Positions 54,042 to 62,512 of a DNA stretch of 64,000 nt are shown piece after piece. Each line of letters starts with the position of its first letter. The stretch's first letter is position 1. The translations under genes were made by a program, and so were the position numbers. A model generated the notes under the pieces. It saw nothing but the letters and a program-made list of their open reading frames with translations, ran no database searches and had not been told where the DNA came from. The DNA is from an uncultured Erythrobacter sp. (GTDB lineage: Bacteria > Pseudomonadota > Alphaproteobacteria > Sphingomonadales > Sphingomonadaceae): the NCBI GenBank assembly GCA_947503155.1, contig CANNCL010000001.1:310001-374000 (forward strand). The letters run 5' to 3'.

Positions 54042-55112
54042 TTAAACCTGTCTTTGCTCGGCGCGCCTCACGGCCTCCCCCATTGCGCGTTCAACGGCTG
54101 CTCCGCTGGCTACTGCACGAGCCGGGCGGCTACACACGCCGACCTGCATTCCGCCGCCAGCCCGCGCCATCACAAGGCCTAGCTCCGCCTGGCGCATGGT
54201 CCAATCGACCGTGACCTCCACCGGAGCAAGCCCGGCACTGGCCGTCAATTCTGGCGCGCGGCGAGACGACGTGACGGTCAGGCCAGAGAAGGTTTTGAGG
54301 ACATCCTGCGTCCAAAGACGCGCCTGTTTCACCGACATTCCAGGCAGGAGCACGGCAAAGCGTTCGCCATCAAGCTGCGCCAATTCATATCCTGGACCAG
54401 CCCCGTTGCCTGCCCCGTTGCCTGCCCCGCTACCAGCCGCGTTAACCGTCATAGTCTCAAGGAATTTTGCAAAGCCCCACTGAATTTCATCGGCGGTGCG
54501 CTGGCCATATTGCATCAGCACGGCGCGCAAGCTGTCTACCGCCAGAACGGCCATCGCCTGTTCGCGGCCTTCGTTTATACCCCGGCGCAGACAGGCATAG
54601 AATGTGTGCCGATTGGCAAGACCTGTGCGCGGATCGGTTTGCGCGCGAATATTGATCTCCCCTTCTAGGGCATGTTTTTGCTGAACCGAACGAAGCAGGC
54701 CGATTGCGCCTTGCGCGGCACCATCATCGGGCTCGATCGGCTTGAGGCTAAGCGCATACCAACGCTGGCATTCGGCTGCGGTGCAAATTTGATTCTCAAT
54801 ATTATTGCTATCATTACTGGCGCAGCGATCGGTGCAGATGCGGACCGGAAATTCAACCCAGCCGCGCCGCGCCTGACCCGCGAAAACCTGCGCCACATGG
54901 CGGGCGACCTCAGCGACATGATCAGCCTCTGCGAAATCGGCGATATGCGGCATGAGCAGCAATGACGATAGGTCCATGCCAAGCTCGGCGGCGTTTTGCG
55001 ATGCGTGAACTATGAACCCCGCGGGATCGAGCCTGACGACGATATCGCCCGACGCATCCTCTAGAAGCCCGTGCAACACGCGCCCTTCTTCTACACTGAA
55101 ACACATTTCCAT
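54042..55112 (-). CDS. PAS-GGDEF-like protein with degenerate active site
   Basis: 356-residue cytoplasmic protein. An N-terminal PAS-like domain (about residues 15-140) includes ASGDIVVRLDPAGFIVHASQNAAELG. A GGDEF-fold domain starts near TDPRTGLANRHTFYACL (about 187). The GGDEF signature is replaced by LDGERF, so cyclase activity is doubtful. A GAGN repeat from a 12-bp tandem repeat lies just before it. A non-catalytic signalling or c-di-GMP/GTP sensing role is possible. It is downstream of the PilZ-HTH fusion gene on the same strand. Confidence 0.8.
   Translation of the reverse strand: MEMCFSVEEGRVLHGLLEDASGDIVVRLDPAGFIVHASQNAAELGMDLSSLLLMPHIADFAEADHVAEVARHVAQVFAGQARRGWVEFPVRICTDRCASNDSNNIENQICTAAECQRWYALSLKPIEPDDGAAQGAIGLLRSVQQKHALEGEINIRAQTDPRTGLANRHTFYACLRRGINEGREQAMAVLAVDSLRAVLMQYGQRTADEIQWGFAKFLETMTVNAAGSGAGNGAGNGAGPGYELAQLDGERFAVLLPGMSVKQARLWTQDVLKTFSGLTVTSSRRAPELTASAGLAPVEVTVDWTMRQAELGLVMARAGGGMQVGVCSRPARAVASGAAVERAMGEAVRRAEQRQV
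54400..54435 (-). repeat. 12-bp in-frame tandem repeat in the GGDEF-like gene
   Basis: Two identical units gccccgttgcct and a third diverged unit (gccccgctacca) on the plus strand encode a Gly-Ala-Gly-Asn repeat. It sits directly before the degenerate GGDEF signature and lengthens the loop that precedes the active-site hairpin. Confidence 0.88.
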
Positions 55113-55350
55113 GCCGATTGCCCCCGGCTTTTGACGACCACTCAGTCAAGCCATTTTCGGTCAGAATCATGTTTAGCTAACTTAATAAGTAAATACAGTC
55201 GCAGAAATCCCTAGTTTCCGATATACTGCAATAAATAAAGTTAGTTAAGTATGTTTACGTGACTAAAAAACGAATCAACCTTAAGTGTTGTTTACCATGT
55301 TTTTCAGAATGTGGGGGCGATTTATACGTAGCTATTACTGGTTAAACGAC
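55113..55350 (-). promoter_or_regulatory. AT-rich upstream region with two TTAGYTAA elements
   Basis: This 238-base gap is far more AT-rich than its neighbours. It holds the palindrome TTAGCTAA at 55173-55180 and a near copy TTAGTTAA at 55241-55248. It lies between the PilZ-HTH gene and the GGDEF-like gene, both on the minus strand, so it should contain the promoter of the GGDEF-like gene. The paired elements are candidate operator sites, possibly for the HTH domain of the neighbouring PilZ fusion. Confidence 0.5.
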
Positions 55351-56070
55351 TCAGACCTCGATCATGATACGTACGTTTTTCGGACTCGTTCCATATGCAG
55401 ACGCAATGCGCAGGCGGCAATCTTCGACCAGTGCAGGCCCTTCGCCTTGCCCGCCGCTTTCAGTGAGCTCGGCTTCGCTTACGCCCAAAACCTTGGCAAT
55501 TGCGGTGATCCGTTCGGGCAAAGGCCGGGCCTTGCCCTTCTCCCACGCCCAAACGGTCGGCTTGCTTACGCCCAGTCGGGCGGCGACTTGCGCCAATGTC
55601 AGCCCGCGTTCCCGCCTGAGCCGATTGAAGCGGACGCCAAGAACATCGCCGGAGCCTTTACCGAAACTTTGAGGTGGGGATTGCAGCGGGCCAGTGTCTT
55701 GATGCGGTGCATTCCCGCGGAGCTGCGCCGCCGCCAGTGCCGCCTCGCCCAATGCTTGCTGAAATGCACAGCCGAACAGATGCCCGCTTTCCCAAACGAC
55801 CTCCGCACCGACCGGACCCACATTTGGCAGATCGACCGCCAGCACCTCTCCTACGCCAAGTCCCAGATCAGTTTCGAGCAATAGGCCAGCGGCGGACAAA
55901 TTGTGGATTGTGACATTCGCCTCCGCACCGCTTTCTTTTAAAGCGCCGCTTGTTTCGAGCAGCAGCGTCCGGCGCGATTGGCGGCGCGGTTCAATCTGAT
56001 GCGCGCCAGAATGCGGACCTGTTTGGGGCGAAGAGGCGGGTTGAGATGCGAGATGGGCTTTTAGCGCCAT
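55351..56070 (-). CDS. PilZ domain fused to a Cro/C1-type helix-turn-helix
   Basis: 239-residue fusion. Residues about 25-115 form a PilZ domain with an RRQSRR run (RxxxR, residues 29-33) and N57-LS-AAG62 (NxSxxG); both c-di-GMP-binding motifs look intact. After a Gly/Ser-rich linker, residues 143-202 are an XRE-type helix-turn-helix (RLRRERGLTLAQVAARLGVSKPTVWAWEKGKARPLP). A short C-terminal tail (about 203-239) follows. The likely job is a transcription factor responding to c-di-GMP. It lies upstream of the degenerate GGDEF gene. Confidence 0.83.
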   Translation of the reverse strand: MALKAHLASQPASSPQTGPHSGAHQIEPRRQSRRTLLLETSGALKESGAEANVTIHNLSAAGLLLETDLGLGVGEVLAVDLPNVGPVGAEVVWESGHLFGCAFQQALGEAALAAAQLRGNAPHQDTGPLQSPPQSFGKGSGDVLGVRFNRLRRERGLTLAQVAARLGVSKPTVWAWEKGKARPLPERITAIAKVLGVSEAELTESGGQGEGPALVEDCRLRIASAYGTSPKNVRIMIEV

Positions 56071-56187
56071 TAGGGACGACTCCTAGGTAAGAGCCTCACA
56101 ATTTGGCGAGAAGGGTTAAGAAGGAGTTAGCAAGCGGCCTATAACGCGGCGAGTTGTTGCAGGAATGATGTGGCCCGCAGCGGTCCC

Positions 56188-57459
56188 TCAATCCTCCGCA
56201 TCTAACCCGTAAGCCGTGTGCAAAACCCGCACCGCCAGCTCTGTCTCGTCTTCGTCGATCAACACGCTGACTTTAATCTCTGAGGTGGAGATAGCCTGAA
56301 TATTGATGCCGCGATCCGACAATGCCCGGAACATCGTGCTGGCAACACCGGCATGGCTTTTCATGCCGACACCAACGACGCTGATTTTGGCGATGTGGCT
56401 GTCGGTAATGATACGGTTGAACCCGATTTCTTTGGCGCGATCATCGAGCAATGCCTGCGCCCGCGCCAGATCCGCCTGAGGCACAGTAAAGGTCACGTCG
56501 GTTTCGCCTTTGTCACGGCCAACGTTCTGAATAATCATATCGACATTGATCGACGCATCGGCCAGCGGCGCGAAAATATCGGCCACCGCGCCGGGTTTAT
56601 CCGGTACGCGGGTGAGGATAATTTTCGCTTCGTTCTTATCGTGCGCAATGCCTGTCACATGTTGGCGTTCCATCAGGCCACTCTCCACCAATTCGTCCAT
56701 TTCTTCATCCGACACGATCAATGTGCCGGGCAACTCATCCGCTGAAACCGCATCATCGCCGACAAAGCTGGACAGCACTTGAATACGCACGCCCTCTTTC
56801 ATCGCAAGGCCGACAGAGCGCGTTTGCAGCACTTTCGCGCCGACCGATGCCAGCTCTAGCATCTCTTCATAGGTCACCGCTTTCAGTTTGCGGGCTTTGG
56901 CCACGATGCGCGGGTCTGTGGTGTAGACCCCGTCAACATCGGTGTAGATATCGCAGCGATCCGCCTTAACCGCCGCCGCAACGGCAACCGCAGACGTGTC
57001 GGACCCGCCGCGCCCCAACGTCGTGATGCGGCCTTCGTCTGAAATACCCTGAAAGCCGGGGACGACAGCGATTTCGCCGCTTTCCATACTGGCGCGCATT
57101 TCCGGCGCGTCGATTGTGGCCACGCGCGCTTTGGAATGCGCCTCCACCGTCTTCACCGGCATTTGCCAGCCAAGCCAGCTGCGCGCTTTGCATCCCAGCG
57201 ATTGCAGGGTCAGCGCAAGCAGGCCGCTTGTAACCTGTTCGCCGCTGGCAACGACCACGTCATATTCGGCCGGGTCATGCAGCGCGTTGGCCTCGCGGCA
57301 GAAATTGATCAGCCGGTCGGTCTCGCCCGCCATCGCGCTAACAACGACCGCGACTTCGCTTTCGACGCCATCCGCGTTTGGCGCGGCTTGCGCGCGCACG
57401 ATATTGGCGACGCGGCGAATACGCTCCGTCCCGGCCATCGACGTGCCGCCGAATTTCAT
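56188..57459 (-). CDS. lysC: Aspartate kinase
   Basis: Phosphorylates aspartate, the entry to lysine, threonine and methionine synthesis. Start is taken at the ATG at 57459 (MKFGGTSMAGTERIRRVANIV), giving 423 residues; an upstream ATG at 57507 in the same frame cannot be excluded. The kinase domain has VVVSAMAGETDRL and TTLGRGGSDTSAVAVAAA, followed by two C-terminal ACT domains, including VMIQNVGRD-type and IKVSVLIDEDETELAVRVLH segments. Feedback control by lysine or threonine through the ACT pair is expected. It is divergent from ubiG. Confidence 0.93.
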   Translation of the reverse strand: MKFGGTSMAGTERIRRVANIVRAQAAPNADGVESEVAVVVSAMAGETDRLINFCREANALHDPAEYDVVVASGEQVTSGLLALTLQSLGCKARSWLGWQMPVKTVEAHSKARVATIDAPEMRASMESGEIAVVPGFQGISDEGRITTLGRGGSDTSAVAVAAAVKADRCDIYTDVDGVYTTDPRIVAKARKLKAVTYEEMLELASVGAKVLQTRSVGLAMKEGVRIQVLSSFVGDDAVSADELPGTLIVSDEEMDELVESGLMERQHVTGIAHDKNEAKIILTRVPDKPGAVADIFAPLADASINVDMIIQNVGRDKGETDVTFTVPQADLARAQALLDDRAKEIGFNRIITDSHIAKISVVGVGMKSHAGVASTMFRALSDRGINIQAISTSEIKVSVLIDEDETELAVRVLHTAYGLDAED

Positions 57460-57564
57460 GACAATTCTTTGCTTTGGTCTCTGCTTAGCCTGCGCCAAGG
57501 TCTGCATACTCTTGCTGGGTAGGTAACACTGGTTCGTCCTTGGCAGCGCTGCTAACGGGGGTGC

Positions 57565-58314
57565 ATGGGAAACGCAAACACTACGGCCACACCTGATAGC
57601 GTAACTATCCGTCCTGAAGAGGCGGAGTTCTTCGCTGATCTTGCAAAAGATTGGTGGAACCCGAAAGGTAAAATGGCGAGCCTGCATCAGGTGAACCCGG
57701 TGCGGCTGGAATTTATTCGCAGCAGTGTGGATACGCATTTCGATGCTGATCGGCTGAGCATTCGCCCGCTAGAAGGCAAAAATGCGCTCGATATTGGTTG
57801 CGGCGCGGGATTGGTTTGCGAGCCTTTGTCGCGGCTGGGCGCGGCGGTGACCGGCGTTGATGCAGCGGCAGAGAATGTCTCTGCGGCGGCGGCGCATTCA
57901 AAAGCAGGCGGGCTGGATATTCGCTATATGGCGGGCGAAGTCGCATCGCTTGATATTGGCACATTCGATCTGGTCACATGCTTAGAAGTGATCGAGCATG
58001 TTGCTGACAAAACCGCATTCCTGAAAGACGTGGCGGACCGGCTTGCGCCCGGCGGGCTGCTCGTCCTGTCCACCCCCAATCGCACAGCGGCTTCTCGTTT
58101 GCTGCTGGTCGGAGCGGCGGAAGCGGTTGGATACGTGCCCAAGGGGACGCACCACTGGGACGAGTTTGTAACGCCCGAAGAGCTGGAAGCATTGCTATCC
58201 GATGTCGGCCTCGAAGTGACCGAGCGGCGCGGCATAGCGTGGCGGCCCAGCAAGGGGCTGTGCCTATCGGACGACGAGGCGCTCAATTATATCCTGAGCG
58301 CGCGGCGAGCATGA
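57565..58314 (+). CDS. ubiG: Ubiquinone biosynthesis O-methyltransferase
   Basis: 249-residue SAM methyltransferase carrying out both O-methylations of ubiquinone synthesis. Markers are the UbiG-specific opening FADLAKDWWNPKGKMASLHQVNPVRLEFI, motif I ALDIGCGAGLVCEPLSRLGAAVTGVD, LEVIEHVAD and TPNRTAASRL. The C-terminal DVGLEVTERRG is also typical. The gene is divergent from aspartate kinase with about 105 bases between the starts, and it ends convergently with a lipoprotein gene. Confidence 0.94.
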   Translation: MGNANTTATPDSVTIRPEEAEFFADLAKDWWNPKGKMASLHQVNPVRLEFIRSSVDTHFDADRLSIRPLEGKNALDIGCGAGLVCEPLSRLGAAVTGVDAAAENVSAAAAHSKAGGLDIRYMAGEVASLDIGTFDLVTCLEVIEHVADKTAFLKDVADRLAPGGLLVLSTPNRTAASRLLLVGAAEAVGYVPKGTHHWDEFVTPEELEALLSDVGLEVTERRGIAWRPSKGLCLSDDEALNYILSARRA

Positions 58315-58315
58315 T

Positions 58316-58687
58316 TTACCCGCAATGCGCGAATTGGATTGCGGGCAGTTCTTTGCCAAAGTTCGAGACGAATTCCAGGCGCACTTTCCCGCCCTGTTCG
58401 ATCAACTTGCCGCAGCTATCCGCGTTGCAGACTTCTGGACGGAGCGCCGCGCGAATGGGATTCGGGTCAAAAGTCCGCGTGCCGTACGGAACATTGGTGA
58501 CCTTGAGCACCAGCGTATCGCCATTTTCGACCCGCGCAGAAACCTCCGCGCCTGGAATATCCTCGAATAGATAATCCGCCGAACCGTTGTTCACGGCCGC
58601 CACCACAGCGGGAAGATTATCCCTGGAAACACCCGGGCTACACGCTGCAATCGCAACAGCAGCAGCAATCAAAAACCAATACTTCAT
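58316..58687 (-). CDS. Small putative lipoprotein
   Basis: 123-residue protein with a lipoprotein signal (lipobox IAAC, Cys about residue 16). The mature part contains two nearby Cys residues (CNADSC) and a C-terminal Cys, so it may form a disulfide in the periplasm. No family is recognised. It ends 2 bases after the ubiG stop on the opposite strand. Confidence 0.65.
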   Translation of the reverse strand: MKYWFLIAAAVAIAACSPGVSRDNLPAVVAAVNNGSADYLFEDIPGAEVSARVENGDTLVLKVTNVPYGTRTFDPNPIRAALRPEVCNADSCGKLIEQGGKVRLEFVSNFGKELPAIQFAHCG

Positions 58688-58755
58688 AGCGGCGCCCCTA
58701 TTGAATTTAGGGCCTTCTTAGATTGGATTGGTGAATCTTGGTTAAACCGGCGCGC

Positions 58756-59178
58756 TCACAGAATGCGCGAAGCTTGCTCCCGTGTGGGCACCCAGCATTG
58801 TTCGCGCACGCCGAACCATTTGTAGCGATTACGCGCGATCAGCCGGTAGATCGGGTCGCGAAGCGCGCGCGGGATAATCTTGAACACCGCGCCTGCGCGC
58901 CACGGCCAGCCAAGCTGCGACCACATTTGCAGCACGGCATCGCTGTTCATCCAGATGCGCCCACCCCTATCCGCGGCATCAAGCAGGACGAAACTTTCCG
59001 GGTCCAGCGGATCAAGCCCGCATTCTCGCATGATCTGCGCGCCCACTTCGCTTTGCATTGTGGTTAAGCGAAACCTGCCCACGCGGTCATGTTCCAAGAC
59101 GAACCGCGCATTGGCCGTGCAGAGCACGCATACGCCATCAAAGACGATAATCGGATGGTCGCGCGGTATGGGTGCCAC
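58756..59178 (-). CDS. Thiol-disulfide oxidoreductase-like DCC family protein (DUF393)
   Basis: 140-residue protein with the family opening IIVFDGVCVLCTANARFVLEHDRVGRFRL. The DxxCxxC motif (DGVCVLC, about residues 15-21) is the defining element of DUF393. Further segments are ESFVLLDA and a basic C-terminus. It sits just downstream of glpQ on the same strand, 10 bases apart. The redox role is inferred from family membership. Confidence 0.85.
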   Translation of the reverse strand: MAPIPRDHPIIVFDGVCVLCTANARFVLEHDRVGRFRLTTMQSEVGAQIMRECGLDPLDPESFVLLDAADRGGRIWMNSDAVLQMWSQLGWPWRAGAVFKIIPRALRDPIYRLIARNRYKWFGVREQCWVPTREQASRIL

Positions 59179-59188
59179 AATAGCGATC

Positions 59189-60265
59189 TTATTCGCTGTC
59201 TGCGTCCATCAGCGCGATCAATTCGCGGGTGTTATCGGTAAAAAACCCGTCCGCGCCAGTCGCAATCGCGGCATTCCATAACCGCAGATATTGGCCGTCA
59301 CCCGACGGTCCGCCTTCCCCCTGCAACGAAGCTGGCAAAAAGCCGTTTTCTTTGCGCAGGGTCCACGGATGGACCTGCAACCCGGCCGCATGGGCATCCG
59401 CCACCAGCGCCGACGGCTGCAATGTGTCGGTGTCGAGAACATGGCCCAGCCACGGTCCGATGCCGTCGGCATATTCGGCAATCTCCCCAAGACCAGTTGG
59501 CGTCAACATATCAGCCCAGCGCATATCAGGCTCGTCATAGGGGCCGCCAGTTGGCGCGATGAGCAGGACCAGCGGTGTGTCGACACGTTGATTGAGTCGC
59601 TGAAGCGGGCCAACCTCGAAAACTTGCACGAATACCGGCGCATCCGCCCGGTCGAAACCAAATTGCCGCAGCTGCGTGACCATGAGGTCGACCATATCGA
59701 TCCCCTCCTGCTCTAAGATCAGCGTGGGATGTTTCAGTTCTGGATAGAGTCCAATTGTGCGGCCTGTCTCCGCCTCTTTGACGCGGACCAATTGCACGAT
59801 TTCGGCAAAAGTGGGAACTTGATAGAGGCCGTTATAGGCGGCGCTATCAGGGCGGATATTGCCGACCCGCTCACGCGCGCGCAAAGTGCGCAGCTCCGCC
59901 AGTGTAAAGTCCTCTGCGAACCACCCGGCAACTTGGCGTCCGTCAATCGTCTTAGTCCGGTGAAGGGCTTCGAATTCCTCGCGGCTGGCAACGTCTGTGG
60001 TGCCGGACAATTCGTTTTCGTGGCGCGAGACGAGGTGCAAATCTTTCGTCACCACCAAATCCGGCTCAATAAAATCCGCGCCCAATTCAATCGCCAATTC
60101 ATAAGCGGCGAGCGTGTGTTCGGGACGTTCGCCCGATGCGCCGCGATGGGCGATAATCAGTGGGCGATCCATGATGGATGCTCCTTCGGTATGGCTGTCA
60201 GCAGCAGCAGGGGCCGCCACAAACAGCGCCCCTAGGGCGAGACTTACAATAACGCGGCGGACCAT
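59189..60265 (-). CDS. glpQ: Glycerophosphodiester phosphodiesterase (periplasmic)
   Basis: 358-residue enzyme with a Sec signal peptide (cleavage near PAAADS). The GDPD active site opens with PLIIAHRGASGERPEHTLAAYELAIELGADFIEPDLVVTKD, giving the catalytic HRGASG His and the E-x-D metal pair. It hydrolyses glycerophosphodiesters to glycerol-3-phosphate and alcohol. Its N-terminal coding part overlaps the ArsC-like gene by 22 bases on the same strand. Confidence 0.9.
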   Translation of the reverse strand: MVRRVIVSLALGALFVAAPAAADSHTEGASIMDRPLIIAHRGASGERPEHTLAAYELAIELGADFIEPDLVVTKDLHLVSRHENELSGTTDVASREEFEALHRTKTIDGRQVAGWFAEDFTLAELRTLRARERVGNIRPDSAAYNGLYQVPTFAEIVQLVRVKEAETGRTIGLYPELKHPTLILEQEGIDMVDLMVTQLRQFGFDRADAPVFVQVFEVGPLQRLNQRVDTPLVLLIAPTGGPYDEPDMRWADMLTPTGLGEIAEYADGIGPWLGHVLDTDTLQPSALVADAHAAGLQVHPWTLRKENGFLPASLQGEGGPSGDGQYLRLWNAAIATGADGFFTDNTRELIALMDADSE

Positions 60266-60594
60266 TCTTCTTCCTTAAAACCGACGAGGATACCGCCGGG
60301 ATGTTCAACCACTGGCCGTTTAATCATTGAAGTGTGCTGAACCAGCAGCGGCACCGCACGATCATTGTCAGCCGCATCGGCTTTTTCAGCATCGCTCAAT
60401 TTCCGGTATGTCGTGCCGCGTTTATTCAGCACAATTTCCACACCCTTATCCGCGATCCACGCGGTCAGCCTGTCCGCATCCGCGCCTTCTTTCTTATAGT
60501 CGTGAAACGTATAAGCGACGCCGCTGGCATCAAGCCATTTGCGCGCCTTTTTCACCGTGTCGCAACCCGGAATGCCATAGAAGTCGATAGCCAT
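60244..60594 (-). CDS. ArsC/Spx/YffB-family thioredoxin-fold protein
   Basis: 116-residue protein. The active-site region is FYGIPGCDTVKKARKWLD with a single Cys (residue 10) as in the YffB/ArsC-like group. The NKRGTTYRKL and SMIKRPVVEH blocks are the other family landmarks, the second with the conserved Arg-Pro. It is probably not a true arsenate reductase: no ars genes are near. Its end overlaps the glpQ start by 22 bases. Confidence 0.87.
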   Translation of the reverse strand: MAIDFYGIPGCDTVKKARKWLDASGVAYTFHDYKKEGADADRLTAWIADKGVEIVLNKRGTTYRKLSDAEKADAADNDRAVPLLVQHTSMIKRPVVEHPGGILVGFKEEEWSAALL

Positions 60595-60682
60595 GTAAAT
60601 CCCTGTAACTTAGCGCGCGATTGGACCTTGAGGCCCGCGCCGCCGCGTGCCACTCCTTTGGGCACAAATTAAAGGGGATACA

Positions 60683-61102
60683 ATGTCTATCTGGAACCCA
60701 GACCTCACCACCCGCATGGGCGCGGAAAGCGCGGCCGATATGGGCGGGCTTGGCTGCTTTGTTTATGCCGGGCTGTGCGTGCTGAGCATGGTCATTTCGG
60801 GCGGGGTTGTTGGATACACTTCTCCCGATGGCATTCTGCTCTTGAGCGTGATCGGGGCTCAGGCTGTGCTGTCGGTCATCACGGGGTTTCGAATGCGCGC
60901 GAGCAAAGGCGCGTATTGGGGCGCGGCGACATTCACAGTGATGGTGTTGGAACTGATCGGCAAGCTTATCAGCATGGCTATCGGCGCTGGCATGATTATC
61001 AGCGTCATCTTGTTGATCGTGGTGTTCCAAGGCGTTCGCGGCGCATTCGCGCTGCGCCGGGGGGACCGATTTGAGGACGAAGAAGCCGAAGCGTTCGAGT
61101 AA
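60683..61102 (+). CDS. Hypothetical integral membrane protein
   Basis: 139-residue protein with about four hydrophobic segments. The start at 60683 has an aaaggggat ribosome site and gives MSIWNPDLTTRMGAESAADMGG; the longer track version is unlikely. It ends in an acidic tail (DRFEDEEAEAFE). I do not recognise a family. It ends convergently with ruvC. Confidence 0.65.
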   Translation: MSIWNPDLTTRMGAESAADMGGLGCFVYAGLCVLSMVISGGVVGYTSPDGILLLSVIGAQAVLSVITGFRMRASKGAYWGAATFTVMVLELIGKLISMAIGAGMIISVILLIVVFQGVRGAFALRRGDRFEDEEAEAFE

Positions 61103-61116
61103 GGCTTAGCCCAAAG

Positions 61117-61593
61117 TTAGCGGCGCACCAGATGCGCATCTGCGATGGCGGCGGCCAGAGCATCGGCGGCATCCGCACCCGCAATTGTGGTGCCCGGCAA
61201 CAGCACTTTGACCATTGCGGCAACCTGTTTCTTATCCGCGCCGCCAGTGCCAACGACCGCTTTCTTTATCAGCCGCGCGGCGTGTTCGTTGACGGGTAAT
61301 CCAGATCCCCCGCAAGCCGCAAGCACCGCTCCGCGTGCCTGAGCCAGCTTGATCGTCGATTGCGGGTTTTCATTGACGAAGACCTCTTCGCAGGCGGCAC
61401 GGTCCGGCTTGTGCTCCGCGATCACCGCTGCGATCGCCGTGTGCAAATCCGCCAGCCGCTGAGCCATCGGCGTCTTTGGACTGGTTGGAAATTGCCCATT
61501 GGCAAGATGCGACAAACGCGTGCCATCGGCGCGGATCACGCCCCACCCAGTGCAGGTGAGCGAAGGGTCAAGGCCGAGAATGATCACACTCAC
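61117..61593 (-). CDS. ruvC: Holliday junction resolvase RuvC
   Basis: 158-residue endonuclease that resolves Holliday junctions with RuvAB. A GTG start at 61593 gives VSVIILGLDPSLTCTGWGVI, with the first catalytic Asp (D9) in the family position. The track's longer ORF includes a separate small gene. Other landmarks are ACEEVFVNENPQSTIKLAQARGAVLAA (catalytic Glu) and GADAADALAAAIADAH (C-terminal Asp pair). No ruvA or ruvB follows in this direction; the downstream neighbour is convergent. Confidence 0.93.
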   Translation of the reverse strand: MSVIILGLDPSLTCTGWGVIRADGTRLSHLANGQFPTSPKTPMAQRLADLHTAIAAVIAEHKPDRAACEEVFVNENPQSTIKLAQARGAVLAACGGSGLPVNEHAARLIKKAVVGTGGADKKQVAAMVKVLLPGTTIAGADAADALAAAIADAHLVRR

Positions 61594-61594
61594 A

Positions 61595-61687
61595 TCAAAG
61601 CCCCACTCGCCAGCCCAATCTCCACACAATCGCGATCCCGAACGCCGCCAGCAGCGCCGCAAAAAGAGCGAGCTCCAACACTCTCAC
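61595..61687 (-). CDS. Possible 30-residue single-pass membrane peptide
   Basis: Small frame between yebC and ruvC, below the track cutoff. A GTG start gives a 30-residue peptide with one hydrophobic helix (LELALFAALLAAFGIAIVW) and a basic C-terminus (RLGWRVGL). The stop TGA is followed after one base by the ruvC GTG (TGATGTG), so reading through to ruvC by re-initiation is plausible. The ribosome site is weak. Whether it is translated is uncertain; GC-rich sequence can give hydrophobic frames by chance. Confidence 0.4.
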   Translation of the reverse strand: MRVLELALFAALLAAFGIAIVWRLGWRVGL

Positions 61688-61699
61688 GCCTTGCGCTGC

Positions 61700-62446
61700 C
61701 TACGCGTCGAGCTTGTCCATGATCTCGTCGCTGATCTCATAATTGCCCCAGACGGTTTGCACATCGTCATCATCGTCGAGCACATCGATCAGTTTGAGCA
61801 AAGTGACCGCGCCTTTTTCATCCATATCGACTGTGATGTTGGGCTTCCACGCGAGTTTCACGTTGGACGCTTCGCCCAGTGCCTTTTCCAGATCGGTCGC
61901 GACCTGATGCAAATCATCGGCGGCGGTCCAGATTGTGTGACCGTCATCAGAACTTTCGATATCGTCCGCCCCCGCTTCCATCGCGGCCTCTAGAACGGTG
62001 TCTTCGTCGCCCGCGCTGCCGGGATATTCGATCAGGCCGAGGCGTTCAAAACCGTGCTGAACCGAGCCTTCTGTACCCAGATTGCCGCCATGTTTGGCGA
62101 ACGCAGTGCGCACGGCGGTGGCGGTGCGGTTGCGGTTGTCGGTTAGCGTCTCGACGATGATCGCGCTGCCTCCGGGCCCGTATCCTTCATAGCGGACCTC
62201 TTCGTAATTTTCGTCATCCCCCGCAGTCGCTTTGTCGATGGCGCGCTGGATATTATCCTTCGGCATCGATTGCGCTTTGGCGGTGTTCACCGCGAGGCGC
62301 AGACGCGGGTTCATATCAACATCAGGCGTGCCCATTTTGGCCGCCACGGTGATCTCGCGCGAAAATTTCGAAAACAGGTTAGAGCGTTTCTTGTCCTGCG
62401 CACCCTTGCGATGCATGATGTTCTTAAATTTGGAATGGCCTGCCAT
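61700..62446 (-). CDS. YebC/PmpR family protein
   Basis: 248-residue protein that begins [37 protein letters not shown], the YebC signature. [26 protein letters not shown] is the central conserved block. The family was described as transcription regulators; recent work links members to translation of polyproline stretches. It is the gene before ruvC in the same direction, a common alphaproteobacterial arrangement. Confidence 0.94.
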   Translation of the reverse strand: MAGHSKFKNIMHRKGAQDKKRSNLFSKFSREITVAAKMGTPDVDMNPRLRLAVNTAKAQSMPKDNIQRAIDKATAGDDENYEEVRYEGYGPGGSAIIVETLTDNRNRTATAVRTAFAKHGGNLGTEGSVQHGFERLGLIEYPGSAGDEDTVLEAAMEAGADDIESSDDGHTIWTAADDLHQVATDLEKALGEASNVKLAWKPNITVDMDEKGAVTLLKLIDVLDDDDDVQTVWGNYEISDEIMDKLDA

Positions 62447-62512
62447 TGGTACTTCCCGAGTGAACTCTTTTTTGCGTTTTTAGCTGTAATTGAGAGGCTT
62501 CGCATTAGACTG

